Assembly: GCA_021800365.1 (NCBI GenBank)
Contig: JAJYZA010000001.1
Span: 83,377-147,376 of the forward strand
Length of the DNA stretch: 64,000 nt
Reading direction: 5' to 3'
Source: Nanobdellota archaeon
GTDB taxonomy: Archaea > Nanobdellota > Nanobdellia > Parvarchaeales > Parvarchaeaceae
Part shown: positions 9,374 through 21,000 of the stretch, piece after piece
Layout of the letters: each line of letters starts with the position of its first letter
Position numbering within the stretch: the stretch's first letter is position 1
The notes under the pieces: generated by a model
Told to the model about the DNA's origin: nothing
Seen by the model: the letters and a program-made list of their open reading frames with translations, nothing else
Databases searched by the model: none
Made by a program: the position numbers and the translations under genes

Positions 9374-9698
9374 ATCTTGATTCCTCCAATTTTAATTTTC
9401 TTAAATTTCCGCTACTCTTTAGAGTAAGCAGGTTTGATTTATAAAACTTACCAATCAATGATAAAAGGAATATCACCTCATTAACGTAAACATTATTTAT
9501 TTTTATTACTCCGACTACATCGGATTGAGTCTTTAAACACGTTTCTTTTATCACTTTAATATTCGACCTCGTTGCCAAAAAAGGCTCTAATTTATTTAGC
9601 GTAGAAAAAATCATCTTTTCAAAGGCATCAACGGAGTCTACCTTATTTATCTTTACTAATATGTATCTTTTCTTTATGCGCACATTATCCTCGATCAA
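9354..9698 (-). CDS. rnp2: Probable RNase P protein component 2 (Pop5-like)
   Basis: 114 aa, divergent Pop5-like pattern; adjacent to psmA as in other archaea. Confidence 0.6.
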   Translation of the reverse strand: MIEDNVRIKKRYILVKINKVDSVDAFEKMIFSTLNKLEPFLATRSNIKVIKETCLKTQSDVVGVIKINNVYVNEVIFLLSLIGKFYKSNLLTLKSSGNLRKLKLEESRYGTNAS

Positions 9699-9954
9699 AC
9701 CAAGTTATTGCATATACTATACCGAATGAAACCAATATCCCTACAGCAGTAAGTACGTAAACGTTTACATTTCCACCGAAGATGCTGTCTATCCAGCTGT
9801 ATAAGAGAGACACCATCCCTATGAATATAACTAAACCGATTACTGAAAGTTCGAATATTCTTTCCCATCTTTGTTTTTGCATACTTATAAAATCATGTAT
9901 TTTAGAGTATTTAATGATTGATGTATAGTCTGCTACCGCTTTAATAACCACCAT
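9685..9954 (-). CDS. Small membrane protein, unknown function
   Basis: ORF with two predicted TMs; overlaps next gene. Confidence 0.55.
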   Translation of the reverse strand: MVVIKAVADYTSIIKYSKIHDFISMQKQRWERIFELSVIGLVIFIGMVSLLYSWIDSIFGGNVNVYVLTAVGILVSFGIVYAITWFDRG

Positions 9955-10096
9955 ATTAAATAACGGGTATTAGTCATGTGCCAACTTAAAATTCTACATA
10001 AAGCCAACAGTTATCGTGCGCGGTATGCCGTTTGATTAGTTTATTTAAACTTATTTAAATATGCTACGCGTTGATTAATAAAAGGAATCTTGCAGG

Positions 10097-10741
10097 ATGG
10101 AAAAGGTTAAACACGAATCTGAAATCGAAAAGACGGTATATAAAGAAAGACCTTCGGTATTCACTAACCGCAAGCTCTCGTTTTCTATTGCATTTGTCTC
10201 TGGTGCAGTTGCAATAATAGCTGCGCTATTGGTTCTATATGCTGCATGGGGTGCAATAAACTTCGATGCAACGTCATTTTACAATAGTGCACAACAATAC
10301 CTTGCTCAAGTATATCCTGGCGTAAACAATAGTAATTATACGCAGGGAATACAAGCAGTTGCGTTCCTTGCCGATTTAACCGTGGGGATAAAGAATGCGG
10401 CATTGCTTTTTACACCGCTTGTGTTGATAAGCGGGATTATGATGCTATTAGGCGCGTTTTATCTAAGAAGTAAAAACCGCAAGGCCGTGCTGTATGGAGT
10501 TATCTTCTCTGCTATATTCAGCATGTCAGCTATAGTAGGTATAGCAACATTTGTTATAGTTTCACCGCAGACGGTTTCGGTTCTATTTGGTTACCTAGGT
10601 ACTTTTTCAGGTACAAATGGTTCTATAGTTGAAATCGCGTATACACTTTTCATATTTTATATACTTCTCGGAGTACTGTCGACAATATTTGGTGCTTATC
10701 GAGTTTATTCCCTACGTGAGGGACAGAAAAACAACCTATAA
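10097..10741 (+). CDS. Membrane protein, unknown function (about 4 TM)
   Basis: ORF with hydrophobic segments; TATA-like tract upstream. Confidence 0.65.
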   Translation: MEKVKHESEIEKTVYKERPSVFTNRKLSFSIAFVSGAVAIIAALLVLYAAWGAINFDATSFYNSAQQYLAQVYPGVNNSNYTQGIQAVAFLADLTVGIKNAALLFTPLVLISGIMMLLGAFYLRSKNRKAVLYGVIFSAIFSMSAIVGIATFVIVSPQTVSVLFGYLGTFSGTNGSIVEIAYTLFIFYILLGVLSTIFGAYRVYSLREGQKNNL

Positions 10742-10801
10742 ACGACAGATATTTATTCAGAAGATGCATCAAAATGAATGTGATTTGACTGGGAGAAGCT
10801 T

Positions 10802-11890
10802 ATGAATATTTCGAAGATAATGACGAGAAAGGTTGTCTCTATAGATAAAAATACGACACTCAGTTCTGCTATAAGCATAATGAGTATAAAAGGCATAAAG
10901 GAGTTGCCAGTATTGAGTAATAAGAAGTATGTTGGTTTGCTTTTGTATTATGATTTGATGTCAAAAGATGCCGCTAAGACAACAAAGATCGAAGGTTTTG
11001 TAAAGAAAGTGCCTACTTTGTCGCCGCGCGATTTAATCGACAAAGCCATAAAGACGATGCAGACGAATGGAGTTGGTGCAGTACCAATAACTGATGAGGA
11101 CAAAAAACTAGTTGGAATAATTTCTGATTATGATATAATAAAACTATTGATAAATAGTCGTGTTTTTGATTCATTAAAAGTCGAAGATGTTGTAATAAGA
11201 CGTTTCCCAATCTTAAGAACGGATGATAATATAGGAAAAGCACAGAAATTAGCTGCTTTAAATAAAATAGACGGTCTTCCGGTTATAGATAACTTTGGTC
11301 GCACTGTGGGACAGGTTCTTCTATCAGATATACTAAAATATACCGCAGCCGCATATTCGAATAGAAAATCGGGTAAAAAAGACCTTGATCCGAATAAGTT
11401 GTCGATGCTAGATAAAAATATCATGGAGATCTCGAGGAGAGAACTACCGCAGATATCCCTTACTCTAAACTTAAGAAGAGCCCTTGAAATAATGTTATCC
11501 GCAAAAATAAAAGGGGCCATAGTTATAGATAACGATATGCATCCAGTCGGAGTGCTGAGCAGACTAAAGATACTTGACATGCTTGGTGGGAAAAAGGTGG
11601 GAGACAACATAGACGTAGAGGTATCTGGAGACTGCGACTATGAATTTATGCTTATTGCTAGAAGTGAAATAAATAAACGGGAGCAGGTATTCTTCAGTGC
11701 GGGAGGAATCGACGAAATTAAGATCCATATCAAAAAAGTACATGATCCGACCGGAAAATACCAGTTTAATCTTAATGCCTTCGGAAAAAAGAGATATGAT
11801 ATAAAAGTCGAGGGAATGACAAGAGAAATGTTACTTATGGAAGCGGTTGATAAGCTGGAAAATGCTGTAGAACACCAGATACATCGTTAG
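10802..11890 (+). CDS. CBS-domain protein (multiple CBS repeats)
   Basis: ISKIMTRKVVSIDKNTTLSSAISIM, TNGVGAVPITDEDKKLVGIISDYDI, NKIDGLPVIDNFGRTVGQVLLSDIL. Confidence 0.85.
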   Translation: MNISKIMTRKVVSIDKNTTLSSAISIMSIKGIKELPVLSNKKYVGLLLYYDLMSKDAAKTTKIEGFVKKVPTLSPRDLIDKAIKTMQTNGVGAVPITDEDKKLVGIISDYDIIKLLINSRVFDSLKVEDVVIRRFPILRTDDNIGKAQKLAALNKIDGLPVIDNFGRTVGQVLLSDILKYTAAAYSNRKSGKKDLDPNKLSMLDKNIMEISRRELPQISLTLNLRRALEIMLSAKIKGAIVIDNDMHPVGVLSRLKILDMLGGKKVGDNIDVEVSGDCDYEFMLIARSEINKREQVFFSAGGIDEIKIHIKKVHDPTGKYQFNLNAFGKKRYDIKVEGMTREMLLMEAVDKLENAVEHQIHR

Positions 11891-11912
11891 CGTTTGCTGA
11901 GAGATTTATACA

Positions 11913-12227
11913 TTATATTTTGTTGAGTACGTATTCTCTTCTTATTTTCTCTCCATCAAATGCGATGCTATCGGCGATTAATTTCGCCCGTTTCCTTTCA
12001 ATTGAAAATTTATCATTAACGCCATTGATCGTATAACCTCCTAACTTACAATCCGATCGTATAACTTTATAGCAGGGATAACGTTTAGGGTCGCTATTCA
12101 TGCTTAGTATCTTTCCCACCTGTCTAGGATTTAGTCTAAGTTTTTTAGCTATTGCATTATAAGTAATCACTTTACCCTTTGGGATCCTTTGCAGCAGTGA
12201 ATAGACCGCATTATACTTATCTTTCAT
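11913..12227 (-). CDS. MGMT/alkyltransferase-like DNA repair protein
   Basis: IPKGKVITYNAIAKKLRLNPRQVGKILSMNSDPKRYPCYKVIRSD (PCxxV/I motif). Confidence 0.8.
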   Translation of the reverse strand: MKDKYNAVYSLLQRIPKGKVITYNAIAKKLRLNPRQVGKILSMNSDPKRYPCYKVIRSDCKLGGYTINGVNDKFSIERKRAKLIADSIAFDGEKIRREYVLNKI

Positions 12228-12919
12228 AAATTTTTATCTATTCTTGATATGATCTCTTCAGTATTTAGCAATTCTTTTTTGCCAAGTTTATTAAACCAGT
12301 TATTTATATTAAGTATGTCTCTCACCAAAAAGTCCTTCGTAAAGTTGGTTAATTTTAACGCTTGAGAAAAATCTATTAAGTACGGTTCCCCCTTGAAATT
12401 TAATATATTGTATGGGCTCAAATCTCCATGAAGAAAACCCTTTTGTCCTAATTTTACTATAAAGTCGATGATTTTTGTATACCAAGAATCTAAATTAAAA
12501 TTCGTATCCTTTACTGCTGTGTTTGCAGGGGTATCATCTTCACCTATGAACTGCATTACGATAATGTTTCTAAAAAGCCTATATGGCTCTGGCGAATTTA
12601 CTCCAACTGAAAATGCTTTTGACATGAATGTAAATTCATACCTGCTCCAATCATCTATGGTTTTTAGAAAACCACCGGTTTTACTGCCCCTAAATCGTAA
12701 GTAAGAAGGTATTTCCTTGAATGATTCGATGTTGTGGCGGTGTATCTTCACCGCGACCTTTCGCTTTTGAAGATCCGTACTTAAGAATACATAGGATTCT
12801 TTTCCGCTGCCTATGGGCCCACTAAGCTGTCCAATATATCCGTCGCTTTCTAATTTATTTACATTGTATATCGTGCTCTCATCAAAAACATGAAGATATG
12901 TCTTTTTAAGCTCCGACAT
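12224..12919 (-). CDS. RIO-type serine/threonine kinase
   Basis: [42 protein letters not shown]. Confidence 0.88.
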   Translation of the reverse strand: MSELKKTYLHVFDESTIYNVNKLESDGYIGQLSGPIGSGKESYVFLSTDLQKRKVAVKIHRHNIESFKEIPSYLRFRGSKTGGFLKTIDDWSRYEFTFMSKAFSVGVNSPEPYRLFRNIIVMQFIGEDDTPANTAVKDTNFNLDSWYTKIIDFIVKLGQKGFLHGDLSPYNILNFKGEPYLIDFSQALKLTNFTKDFLVRDILNINNWFNKLGKKELLNTEEIISRIDKNL

Positions 12920-14828
12920 AATGTTTCTTAAATGCGCCGCTTATCGCGTGAAGAAGCCGTTTCTTGCTAGCACTATCAACCATGGCATATTTTATCACTT
13001 CCATTATGTTCTTAACCGGGATAATCCTTATTTTCTCACCGTCTTCCGGGACTATGTCTTCTTTATTCGCCATTGGGATTATTACTTCCTTTGCGCCAGC
13101 GTTTACGGCTGCGCCTATCTTAGCGTTTACTCCGCCTATTGGTAGAACTTCGCCGAGAATAGACAGAGAACCCGTCATTGCTACTGATTGTTTTATCGGG
13201 ATGCCGGTCAAAGCAGATAGTATACTAGTAGCTACACTTATGCTAGCACTGTCCCCTTCTACGCCGGAATATGCCTGTAAAAACTGCAGGTGTATATCAT
13301 AATTTGTGAGCGGCTCTTTAGCGTAAAGCTTTATTATAGCGGAGACATTTTTTACCGCTTCCTGCGCAATTTCACCAAGTTTACCGGTTGCTATTATCTC
13401 TCCTGCACCCTTTCGCATGCTTTTAGTAACGACAGATTCTATTGGCAATAGAAGTCCTGAATCAGAATTTTCTATAACTGCCAAGCCGTTAACTCTACCT
13501 ATACGAGAACCGCTCACTTGTATCACATCATAATCCTTCTTTTCCTTTATGTATCTAGAGGCAATCTGCTGCTCAAATGACTTGGCATAATCTTTAGCCT
13601 TTATAACGTCCATAGCAGTTACTACTGAATGTTTATTTTCTTTTGAAACATCACCTGCTACCCTGACTATTCCTCCCAATTCTCTTAACTTAAGTGTAAG
13701 TGCGTCTTTTCTATCAGATTTTCGCTTTGCTTCTTTTATGATTTCGGCTACAGCCTCTCTGGAAAACGCCGGTATTTTCTTGTCTTTTGATACCTCCTGT
13801 GCAACGAATCGCGCTATCTTATTCCTATTTTCTATAGTATCTTGCATCGTGTCATTCATATAAACTTCGTATCCGTAACCTCTTATCCTAGATCTCAGTG
13901 CCGGACTCATTGCAGAAATAGAAGAAGGGTTACCTGCGCCTACGAGTATGAAATCACAAGGTGCCGCGGTCGTCTTCACCATCGCTCCCGCACTGCGTTC
14001 GCTTCTGCCTGTTATAGCGGCTTTTCTCTCCTGCATAGCAGTAAGCAGTTGTATTTGCATCTCGGGAGAAAGATTTGCTATCTCATCTATAAATAACACA
14101 CCACCATTCGCTTTATGGATATCGCCTAAAACTACCCGTTCATGGGCAGGCGTACCTAATCCACCGGACTGAAATGGATCGTGCTGAACGTCTCCAAGAA
14201 GTGCTCCTTCATGCGCACCAGTAGCATCTATAAACGGCGCGTGCTTAAGCCCGGAATTATCCAACAATAGTTTTGGTCCAATAACGGCTATTCTCTGTTT
14301 ACCTAATCGATACATGAGTATCACTATAAGAAAACCAATTAGCATTGTTATTATGAAAAGTGTACCCGATATCTGATTTGCGGCTGCCAGTATGGGATTT
14401 GGCTGTCCGCTGACAAATGCGTCTACGATATAGGTTGCAACGAAAAATGCAACGAGTATCCCTATAAAAATCAAAGAGCTGTTTCCCCCATTTAGAGCGG
14501 CTAGATTTTTAGCCTTTGCCTGTGCAACTATGCGCTTCCCTTCTCCTGTGGGTAACGCTTTTATTATTGGCTCGTTTTCATCTTTCGGATTCGGGAGTGA
14601 CAATATATCGACAAGTTTCTCTGCTGGCAGAAGTTCTGATAACGCCAATCCGAGCATGCTCTTTCCAGTTCCCGGCGTACCAATCAACAATACGTTTCTC
14701 CTTTGGGTGGCAGCCTTTTTTATTATCTCTACGGCCTCATCCTGACCGATTACCTGCTCAATCATCTTCGTAGGGGTCTTTATGTCATCGGTCGTCTTGA
14801 AGGGGATGCTAAATATATTTTCTGACAT
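12906..14828 (-). CDS. lonB: Archaeal membrane-bound Lon protease (LonB)
   Basis: [19 protein letters not shown]; TMs; [24 protein letters not shown] catalytic Ser; K in [10 protein letters not shown]. Confidence 0.95.
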   Translation of the reverse strand: MSENIFSIPFKTTDDIKTPTKMIEQVIGQDEAVEIIKKAATQRRNVLLIGTPGTGKSMLGLALSELLPAEKLVDILSLPNPKDENEPIIKALPTGEGKRIVAQAKAKNLAALNGGNSSLIFIGILVAFFVATYIVDAFVSGQPNPILAAANQISGTLFIITMLIGFLIVILMYRLGKQRIAVIGPKLLLDNSGLKHAPFIDATGAHEGALLGDVQHDPFQSGGLGTPAHERVVLGDIHKANGGVLFIDEIANLSPEMQIQLLTAMQERKAAITGRSERSAGAMVKTTAAPCDFILVGAGNPSSISAMSPALRSRIRGYGYEVYMNDTMQDTIENRNKIARFVAQEVSKDKKIPAFSREAVAEIIKEAKRKSDRKDALTLKLRELGGIVRVAGDVSKENKHSVVTAMDVIKAKDYAKSFEQQIASRYIKEKKDYDVIQVSGSRIGRVNGLAVIENSDSGLLLPIESVVTKSMRKGAGEIIATGKLGEIAQEAVKNVSAIIKLYAKEPLTNYDIHLQFLQAYSGVEGDSASISVATSILSALTGIPIKQSVAMTGSLSILGEVLPIGGVNAKIGAAVNAGAKEVIIPMANKEDIVPEDGEKIRIIPVKNIMEVIKYAMVDSASKKRLLHAISGAFKKHYVGA

Positions 14829-14883
14829 AACTTAACGTATCAATACTTGTTTTTATGGCTTTATTAATTTTATTTCGCTCGAA

Positions 14884-15168
14884 TCAAATCTGTTGCGACT
14901 CTTGCTGCTCCTCTTCAGAAGGGGAAGCTACTATATTCGAAATTATCATAACATCATCTATCGCTCTTACTAAGTTGTGCTGTATTATCGCACCTCTTGC
15001 GCCCTTTATTATTTTAGAAAGATTTGAGGACTGGCCTGCTTTTACTCTCCATCCCACTACTCTATTATCCTGCACTATGGCCTCATCTACATCGCCAAAA
15101 TAAGAACCGCTGTCTGTATACACTTTCAAGCCATAGGTTTTGGAAACATTCTTTAATTTTAGTGCCAT
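14884..15168 (-). CDS. PRC-barrel domain protein
   Basis: GLKVYTDSGSYFGDVDEAIVQDNRVVGWRVK. Confidence 0.7.
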   Translation of the reverse strand: MALKLKNVSKTYGLKVYTDSGSYFGDVDEAIVQDNRVVGWRVKAGQSSNLSKIIKGARGAIIQHNLVRAIDDVMIISNIVASPSEEEQQESQQI

Positions 15169-15242
15169 ATAATAATCTGTCTTTTTGTGTTTAAATACCT
15201 TTTTCTAAAGTTCGGCGATGTTCCGAAAAACTCGTGTATTTG

Positions 15243-15407
15243 TCAATACGTATTAGCTTTGATTCCCGTCCTCTTTAATCTGTTCTTGTCTTTATCAGTA
15301 AAACGCAAAACGTAATTATCAGGGATGTCATTTTTACAAGCGCTTCGGCGATGAATTGTGTATCCAAATCTAATAATGTTTTTATCGGGCTCTTTTCGGT
15401 GATTCAT
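15243..15407 (-). CDS. Small basic protein, unknown (54 aa)
   Basis: Manual translation MNHRKEPDKNIIRFGYTIHRRSACKNDIPDNYVLRFTDKDKNRLKRTGIKANTY*; absent from ORF track. Confidence 0.4.
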   Translation of the reverse strand: MNHRKEPDKNIIRFGYTIHRRSACKNDIPDNYVLRFTDKDKNRLKRTGIKANTY

Positions 15408-15583
15408 AATCCCTCATGGAAAACTCTGTTTCTTTTCCTAGGGGTGCTCTAGTTTTGACAGCGATTCCTCATTCGTGTACTGCTTAGAAGCCAATTTGTA
15501 TTTAAATGTTTAAACATGCAAACCGGGTCGCGTTTTATCAAGTATCCGGCTGAAAAACGCCTCGGAACGTTAAAAATGGCCGG

Positions 15584-16015
15584 CTATATTGTTATCTCTT
15601 CCCAGGTTACCCTTTTATCCTCAACCGCATTTTTTATCCTCTCTTCCGTACTGCTCAATCTGGCATTTCCCGTTTTTACCTCTATGAATTTTATATCTAC
15701 TTTATCGTTGGAAGCGTCTCCATCAGATAATCCCTCAAAAACTATATAATCTATCGGGCTTCCAATAAACCTGAAATCGGAAAGGTTCCCGGCCTTCTCG
15801 TATAACAGAGGAAACAACTGTTCACTTATCTTTCCCTTTATAACGTGCCTTTGGGCTTCTAATGATTTGTTAAGCTCCCAAGAAAGTTTTTTTTCTGCCC
15901 ATTTGCCGAATAAACTCCTTGCGATGCGTTTTACCAATAACCACATTATAAAAATCAGAAGTAATGAGAACGACACGGCTCCGATTATAAGACCTACCCA
16001 AAAATCACTTATCAT
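15584..16015 (-). CDS. Membrane-anchored Holliday junction resolvase-like endonuclease
   Basis: N-term TM; DFRFIGSPIDYIVFEGLSDGD...VDIKFIEVKTGNARLSSTEERIKNAVEDKRVTWEEI. Confidence 0.75.
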   Translation of the reverse strand: MISDFWVGLIIGAVSFSLLLIFIMWLLVKRIARSLFGKWAEKKLSWELNKSLEAQRHVIKGKISEQLFPLLYEKAGNLSDFRFIGSPIDYIVFEGLSDGDASNDKVDIKFIEVKTGNARLSSTEERIKNAVEDKRVTWEEITI

Positions 16016-16069
16016 ATTGATTCACCGCAAGTTTAAGGCGGTGGTTTTTCACCCCAAAGCAATAATTTT

Positions 16070-16140
16070 GTCGGGGATGGGATTCGGACCCATGACCTCT
16101 GCCTCATGAGGGCAGCGTACTACCGCTGTACTACCCCGAC
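16070..16140 (-). tRNA. tRNA-Met-type (CAT anticodon; elongator Met or Ile2)
   Basis: Reverse complement GTCGGGGTAGTACAGCGGTAGTACGCTGCCCTCATGAGGCAGAGGTCATGGGTCCGAATCCCATCCCCGAC folds as cloverleaf; loop CTCATGA. Confidence 0.93.
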
Positions 16141-16284
16141 GTTTATTCTATAATAAGTCTCGAAACAATTTATGCTTTTTATACCCTAATAGAGCTTAGC
16201 GGTGAGATATTAAATCTTATCGCTACTTTCTGCAGAAAATAAAGCATTTATACTACTTCCCTTCATTGAATCTGATATAGGTAT

Positions 16285-16887
16285 ATGGAGAACCCAACAA
16301 CGTCGCTTGAAAGAATACTTGCCGAGGATATCAGCAGTGCAATGAAAATAGCGATAGCCGCGTTTTCAACAAAAGTAAATGCCAGATCTGACAGAACTTT
16401 TTATGAAACTTTTGGCGAGGCTTTTTACGGGATTATAAAGAACAGAGGAGTATACAAGAAAATCGACAGCGAAGGCCTGAATAGTATTATCCAAAATACA
16501 CAAAAACTCTTCAAATCTGCCGAATCCGTTGTTCTTGCAGACCCGCGCAGTCATTCCACATTAGAAGCGATGACTTTAAATAAGTCCCACACATATGATG
16601 GCATATTAAACGACTTACCTGCGTTCCCTCCTTCTTGTGAAAAGGATTATACTTCACTGCCCTATCTGTCTCTACGCGATTATACATTGGGTGCGCTTAT
16701 GGCTGCTTCTGATGAAACTAAGTTTGAGCTTGAAGGAATAAATTACGTGTTAGAATTGTATAACACTATCCCCTTTATCGAGACTTACGTAGGTAAAAGA
16801 ATTGATTTAACGGTGCATAAAAATGATGGGACGACAGAATATTTCAGTGACAATAGATTAAGCTACAAAAAGGACCTATCGCTGTGA
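16285..16887 (+). CDS. Hypothetical protein (200 aa)
   Basis: ORF; no family recognised. Confidence 0.5.
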   Translation: MENPTTSLERILAEDISSAMKIAIAAFSTKVNARSDRTFYETFGEAFYGIIKNRGVYKKIDSEGLNSIIQNTQKLFKSAESVVLADPRSHSTLEAMTLNKSHTYDGILNDLPAFPPSCEKDYTSLPYLSLRDYTLGALMAASDETKFELEGINYVLELYNTIPFIETYVGKRIDLTVHKNDGTTEYFSDNRLSYKKDLSL

Positions 16888-16894
16888 GAGCTTT

Positions 16895-17971
16895 TTATAA
16901 CCTGACCTTATTTCTTGTTTGCTTTTGAAGTGCCGTAGTCCTTGATTTAAAAAAATCAAATGCGTAATGTAAACATAGAAATTCCGATGAAATCAATAAA
17001 ATCGTAAATGCCAATGAAACTCCAAATGAAGAATAAGCTGCGAATCCAAAGCCAAAAAGATATGGCCAGCTAGCATTTACAGTTGAGCTATAAAAATAGG
17101 AGAATGGAAGATTACCAAAGAGATCTATGAGAAGCCCAACTAAAAACAGCGAAGGGACTATAAATGTTATAAACCTAAGCGCTTCAATCCGCCTATTATC
17201 AAACACTAAATAAGCGAAAAACACGTTCGTAGCAATGTATACAACAAGCAAATCATAATGTAGCGTCCCATACGTCATTAAATTAGGATCAAAGATAAGC
17301 AAGTATAAACCCGCCAGGATAACTAGGACAAATGCAATTTTAGGGATGTATCTCCTAATCAGGCCATAAAAATGCGCGGTAAACGCAGCTAGAAAGGCGA
17401 CTATAATGATTATAATCCCGAGAATGCCATATTTCTCATTAGGGCCAGATGGGAAGGCATTACCTAAAAATGCGGGTGATTCGCCTGTCGGTGTAGGGGG
17501 AGGATAATAACCACTGCCATTACTTTTGCCGGTCAAAGCAGTTGTTATTGTCTTATTTGTAACGTTCAGCACTAGAGTAGCGACATTTGTCGATGGGTCG
17601 GCGCCGACCGCCCTAAAATCAATTAGGTATATGCCGAGCGCAGTGCTATTAGAGACCAATATAGAAAAATTCCCGGAAAACGTAGGGTTTTCTAAAAGAG
17701 ATGGCAGTCCGCCAAAAGATATCCCGGATACGCTACTGTTGCTTCTGATATCAGTTACTTCTAATTGTGTACCGGCTGCATTACCAGAAGACAATGTAAT
17801 GGCATACTTAATAACAGTACTGCTTGCAGGATTTATAGCCACGTTATAGGCAGACAGCGTCAATGCAGAGTCACCATAACTATTTTGTGCCCTTACTATC
17901 CCAACAAAAAACGTGAAGAAAAGGAACAGACATGCAACTAATAGTAATAGTCTTTTATATAAAATTAACAT
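16895..17971 (-). CDS. Secreted/membrane protein: signal peptide, extracytoplasmic domain, multi-TM C-terminus
   Basis: LLLLVACLFLFFTFFVGIVRA signal; Asn/Ser-rich ectodomain; several C-terminal TMs. Confidence 0.7.
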   Translation of the reverse strand: MLILYKRLLLLVACLFLFFTFFVGIVRAQNSYGDSALTLSAYNVAINPASSTVIKYAITLSSGNAAGTQLEVTDIRSNSSVSGISFGGLPSLLENPTFSGNFSILVSNSTALGIYLIDFRAVGADPSTNVATLVLNVTNKTITTALTGKSNGSGYYPPPTPTGESPAFLGNAFPSGPNEKYGILGIIIIIVAFLAAFTAHFYGLIRRYIPKIAFVLVILAGLYLLIFDPNLMTYGTLHYDLLVVYIATNVFFAYLVFDNRRIEALRFITFIVPSLFLVGLLIDLFGNLPFSYFYSSTVNASWPYLFGFGFAAYSSFGVSLAFTILLISSEFLCLHYAFDFFKSRTTALQKQTRNKVRL

Positions 17972-18056
17972 AAAGATATGATTAAGTTGACGTTATTTAT
18001 AAGTTTATTTATTTTACGCATAAAACCCAATAGCACCATAAATTTTTATCTAATCC

Positions 18057-21000
18057 TCAGGGAGGAGTTGTTGTGCAACTATACGGCAGATTAATCGTAC
18101 CGCCTGCGGTTAGATAAATATTGACGTAATTAGACGGTGTTGTACAATCTCCAGCTTGATCATTAGCTGCACTAAATAGGTAACTTCCTGGTCCATTGTC
18201 CTCTCCAGATATTATAGAAGATTGTGCCACCTCTCCACAGTTAAAACTTTGGCCATAAAATGAGTCGACCTGCACTTCTGATGTATATGGTGAATATACT
18301 ACACATTTTTGACCATCACCATACCATTCAAAACCCCATGTATCGCCACTAATGGCAAAGGGGTATTGATTGCCACCGTTAACACTATACGTCGCAGTAA
18401 TCGTAGTGTTGCAACCCCAATGTCCAAATGTAACGGTAGTACCGGCTATGACACTATTCCCATTAGAACCAGGAAGAGAATCGCAAGCATAATTCTCAAT
18501 ATGGGCAACCGCTGAGAAGACTCCTGCATGAGTTACTTCTGTTATAGAATTACTTCCGCGAGGTGGAGCGACTGTTGGGGCACTGTTATTTGCTGATGAA
18601 TAAGTAACGTACCACTTTGTATATTGGCCCGGACCTGTCCCGGCGTTATTTGTTATGCCACTATCAGAGAAGCTGAACTGAGTCGTGCACGACCAGTCAC
18701 CATTATTAAACGTATATGTGCTACCTGCTTGTACACTTGAAACATATGCAGAACATGAAAGCCCATCGATGGTAGCTGTTGCAGAATAGTCGCCAGGAGG
18801 ACTCGGTATCTGTATATTGCCGCCTGCCTTAGATGAAGACACGGTATTACCGTCATATGTCACCGTCCAATTGTAACCACCTGGAAGACCAGATTCTTCA
18901 AATTCTGTATAGCAAGAGCCAGCAGTATAACTTATAGTTTCGCTGCCTTCTCCAATGGTTATCTTTCCAGAATTTGGAGTCGGGTTATATGCGCATGCAC
19001 CATTAACATATGTGGTTGGTACTGAAAAGGTATAAACCGTTCCGAGAGGGGCATCAAAGTTCCCAGCCTGAGCATTTGTATGTAAGTGTATAGTCATTTG
19101 GGCAACATCTAGAGGAGCTGTTACATATACGTAATTATTATTTTGTGCGGCAGCGGCTATATCGCTGAGGTCTGCATTATTTATTAAAGTGTATACGACG
19201 GAATCTGAAGATGTGTTTATCGCATAAAGCAGCTGACCATTTGCGTATAACAGTTTACCATCCGAAGACGGCGCGAGGCTGTACACACTATACAAAGGCA
19301 GAGTTTTAATCTGGTAAGTACTTAAGTCTATTATTGAAAAATTATCGCTACCACCTACATAAAGTTTATTTCCGGTGGGAGATTCGGCGATACTTGTCGT
19401 ATATCCCGATTGTCCAAGTGGCAAAGTAATGTCCGTTATATATGAGCTTTTTCCTGAAAGGTAAGCGGTTACATTTACTATGCTTAGCTGGTTTCCAGTG
19501 CCAATAACGGACACGTATTGACTTGTCTGATCGCTAAGTTTAGGTGAAACTGCCAAGTCTTCAACGGAATAAGTATTAGAAATGGTACCGAGATTTATGG
19601 GGTACTGAGACTCTGGAGCTCTATTGCATAAAGTTTCCAGTCCCAAATAGGAAACGGAGGACGACACAATAGCATCGAAAAGCGCATATACACAAGCATC
19701 ACTATATGTATCTGCTGATGTTGCAACAAGCCGTGTTTGGTAACTATTTCCGTTCGAGAACTCTACCAATGGTGGAAAAGTTATATTCACGACCTCGGAT
19801 TCGGTGGTTAAGTTTATCTCTGTGATGATATTTGTCAGTGGAGCGGACACATATGCGTATTTGCCATCGGGAGTTATTGTTACTCCATTTGGATTTGATG
19901 GTAATGCATATGTCCGTACTACCTTACCAGTAGCTGTGTATGCCTGAATGAGTGTCGATGAAGAACTGTTTATCGTATATGTGAAGAGACCATCGGGAGA
20001 GACTGCTATTCCATGCCGTGGAAGTTCCCCGGATTCAGTTGCGCCCCATAGATAGCCTGTAGTGTTTAACGTCAGCTTATGTGTGGATATGCCTGTACTC
20101 ATACTGTATATACCTGGAACAGCCGTCAAATAAACATCCCAGTAAGCTCCGGACGGCAACCCGGATTCATAGAAAGTAAACTGGCAGTTGCCTGAAAATG
20201 CATAAGTTATAGACAGTGAGCTTCCTGGATATATCTTGCCTGAAGAATTAGACGGATTGTACAGACATGGTAGATAATCTGTGCTTGCTGAGGTGGCTAA
20301 AGCGTAACCTATTGAAAATTGTTGCGATGACGGAGACGCAGGAGTGCTGAAGGATATTGCATTGTAGTTAATGAGGGTAGAATTTGTTCCCTCATAATTA
20401 GTCCACCATGTGCCGAGTGGGAAATTCTGGCCTGTATCAATGGGCAACTCGGTAAATGTGGTTATACAGGACCAGCTATTGATAGCCACATCATTATAAT
20501 TATATGAACCTGTGCTTACGGTTTTCTTAGCAGTACACGTAAGACCATCTACTGAAGCGCTCGCTACAAAGGTGCCATTTTGTGTTACTAATGTTATAGG
20601 TGAGTTTGTACTATTGGAACCGGTTATGCCATCGAAAGTTACGCTCCACTTAAATCCCGGCGGCAGAGAGGATTCTGTAAATGTCGTAGCACAGTTCACT
20701 ACTGAATAATTAACTTGTAAAGTGTTGCCTGTAGGCAAATATCCCGCAGCCGGTATTACTGTGTACTTGCAGCCGTTTATTGTAATAGAACTTAGTGGGA
20801 GCGACAAAGCTACAGCGGACGCTTGTGCGCCAGTAGTCAGATTCGCTATAGATTGGTAAGACGTTGCATTTAGGATTTGTAGAGAACCGCCGTTATACCT
20901 TGTGACATACAATAAATTCCCATCAGCAGAAACTGCGATACCGAAAGGATTTCCTTGTCCGATTATATTTATCAATTTATAGGAAGATGCATTTACTATT

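Noticed and set aside
11128-11610. 160-aa minus-strand ORF
   Set aside because: Antisense shadow of the CBS-domain gene.
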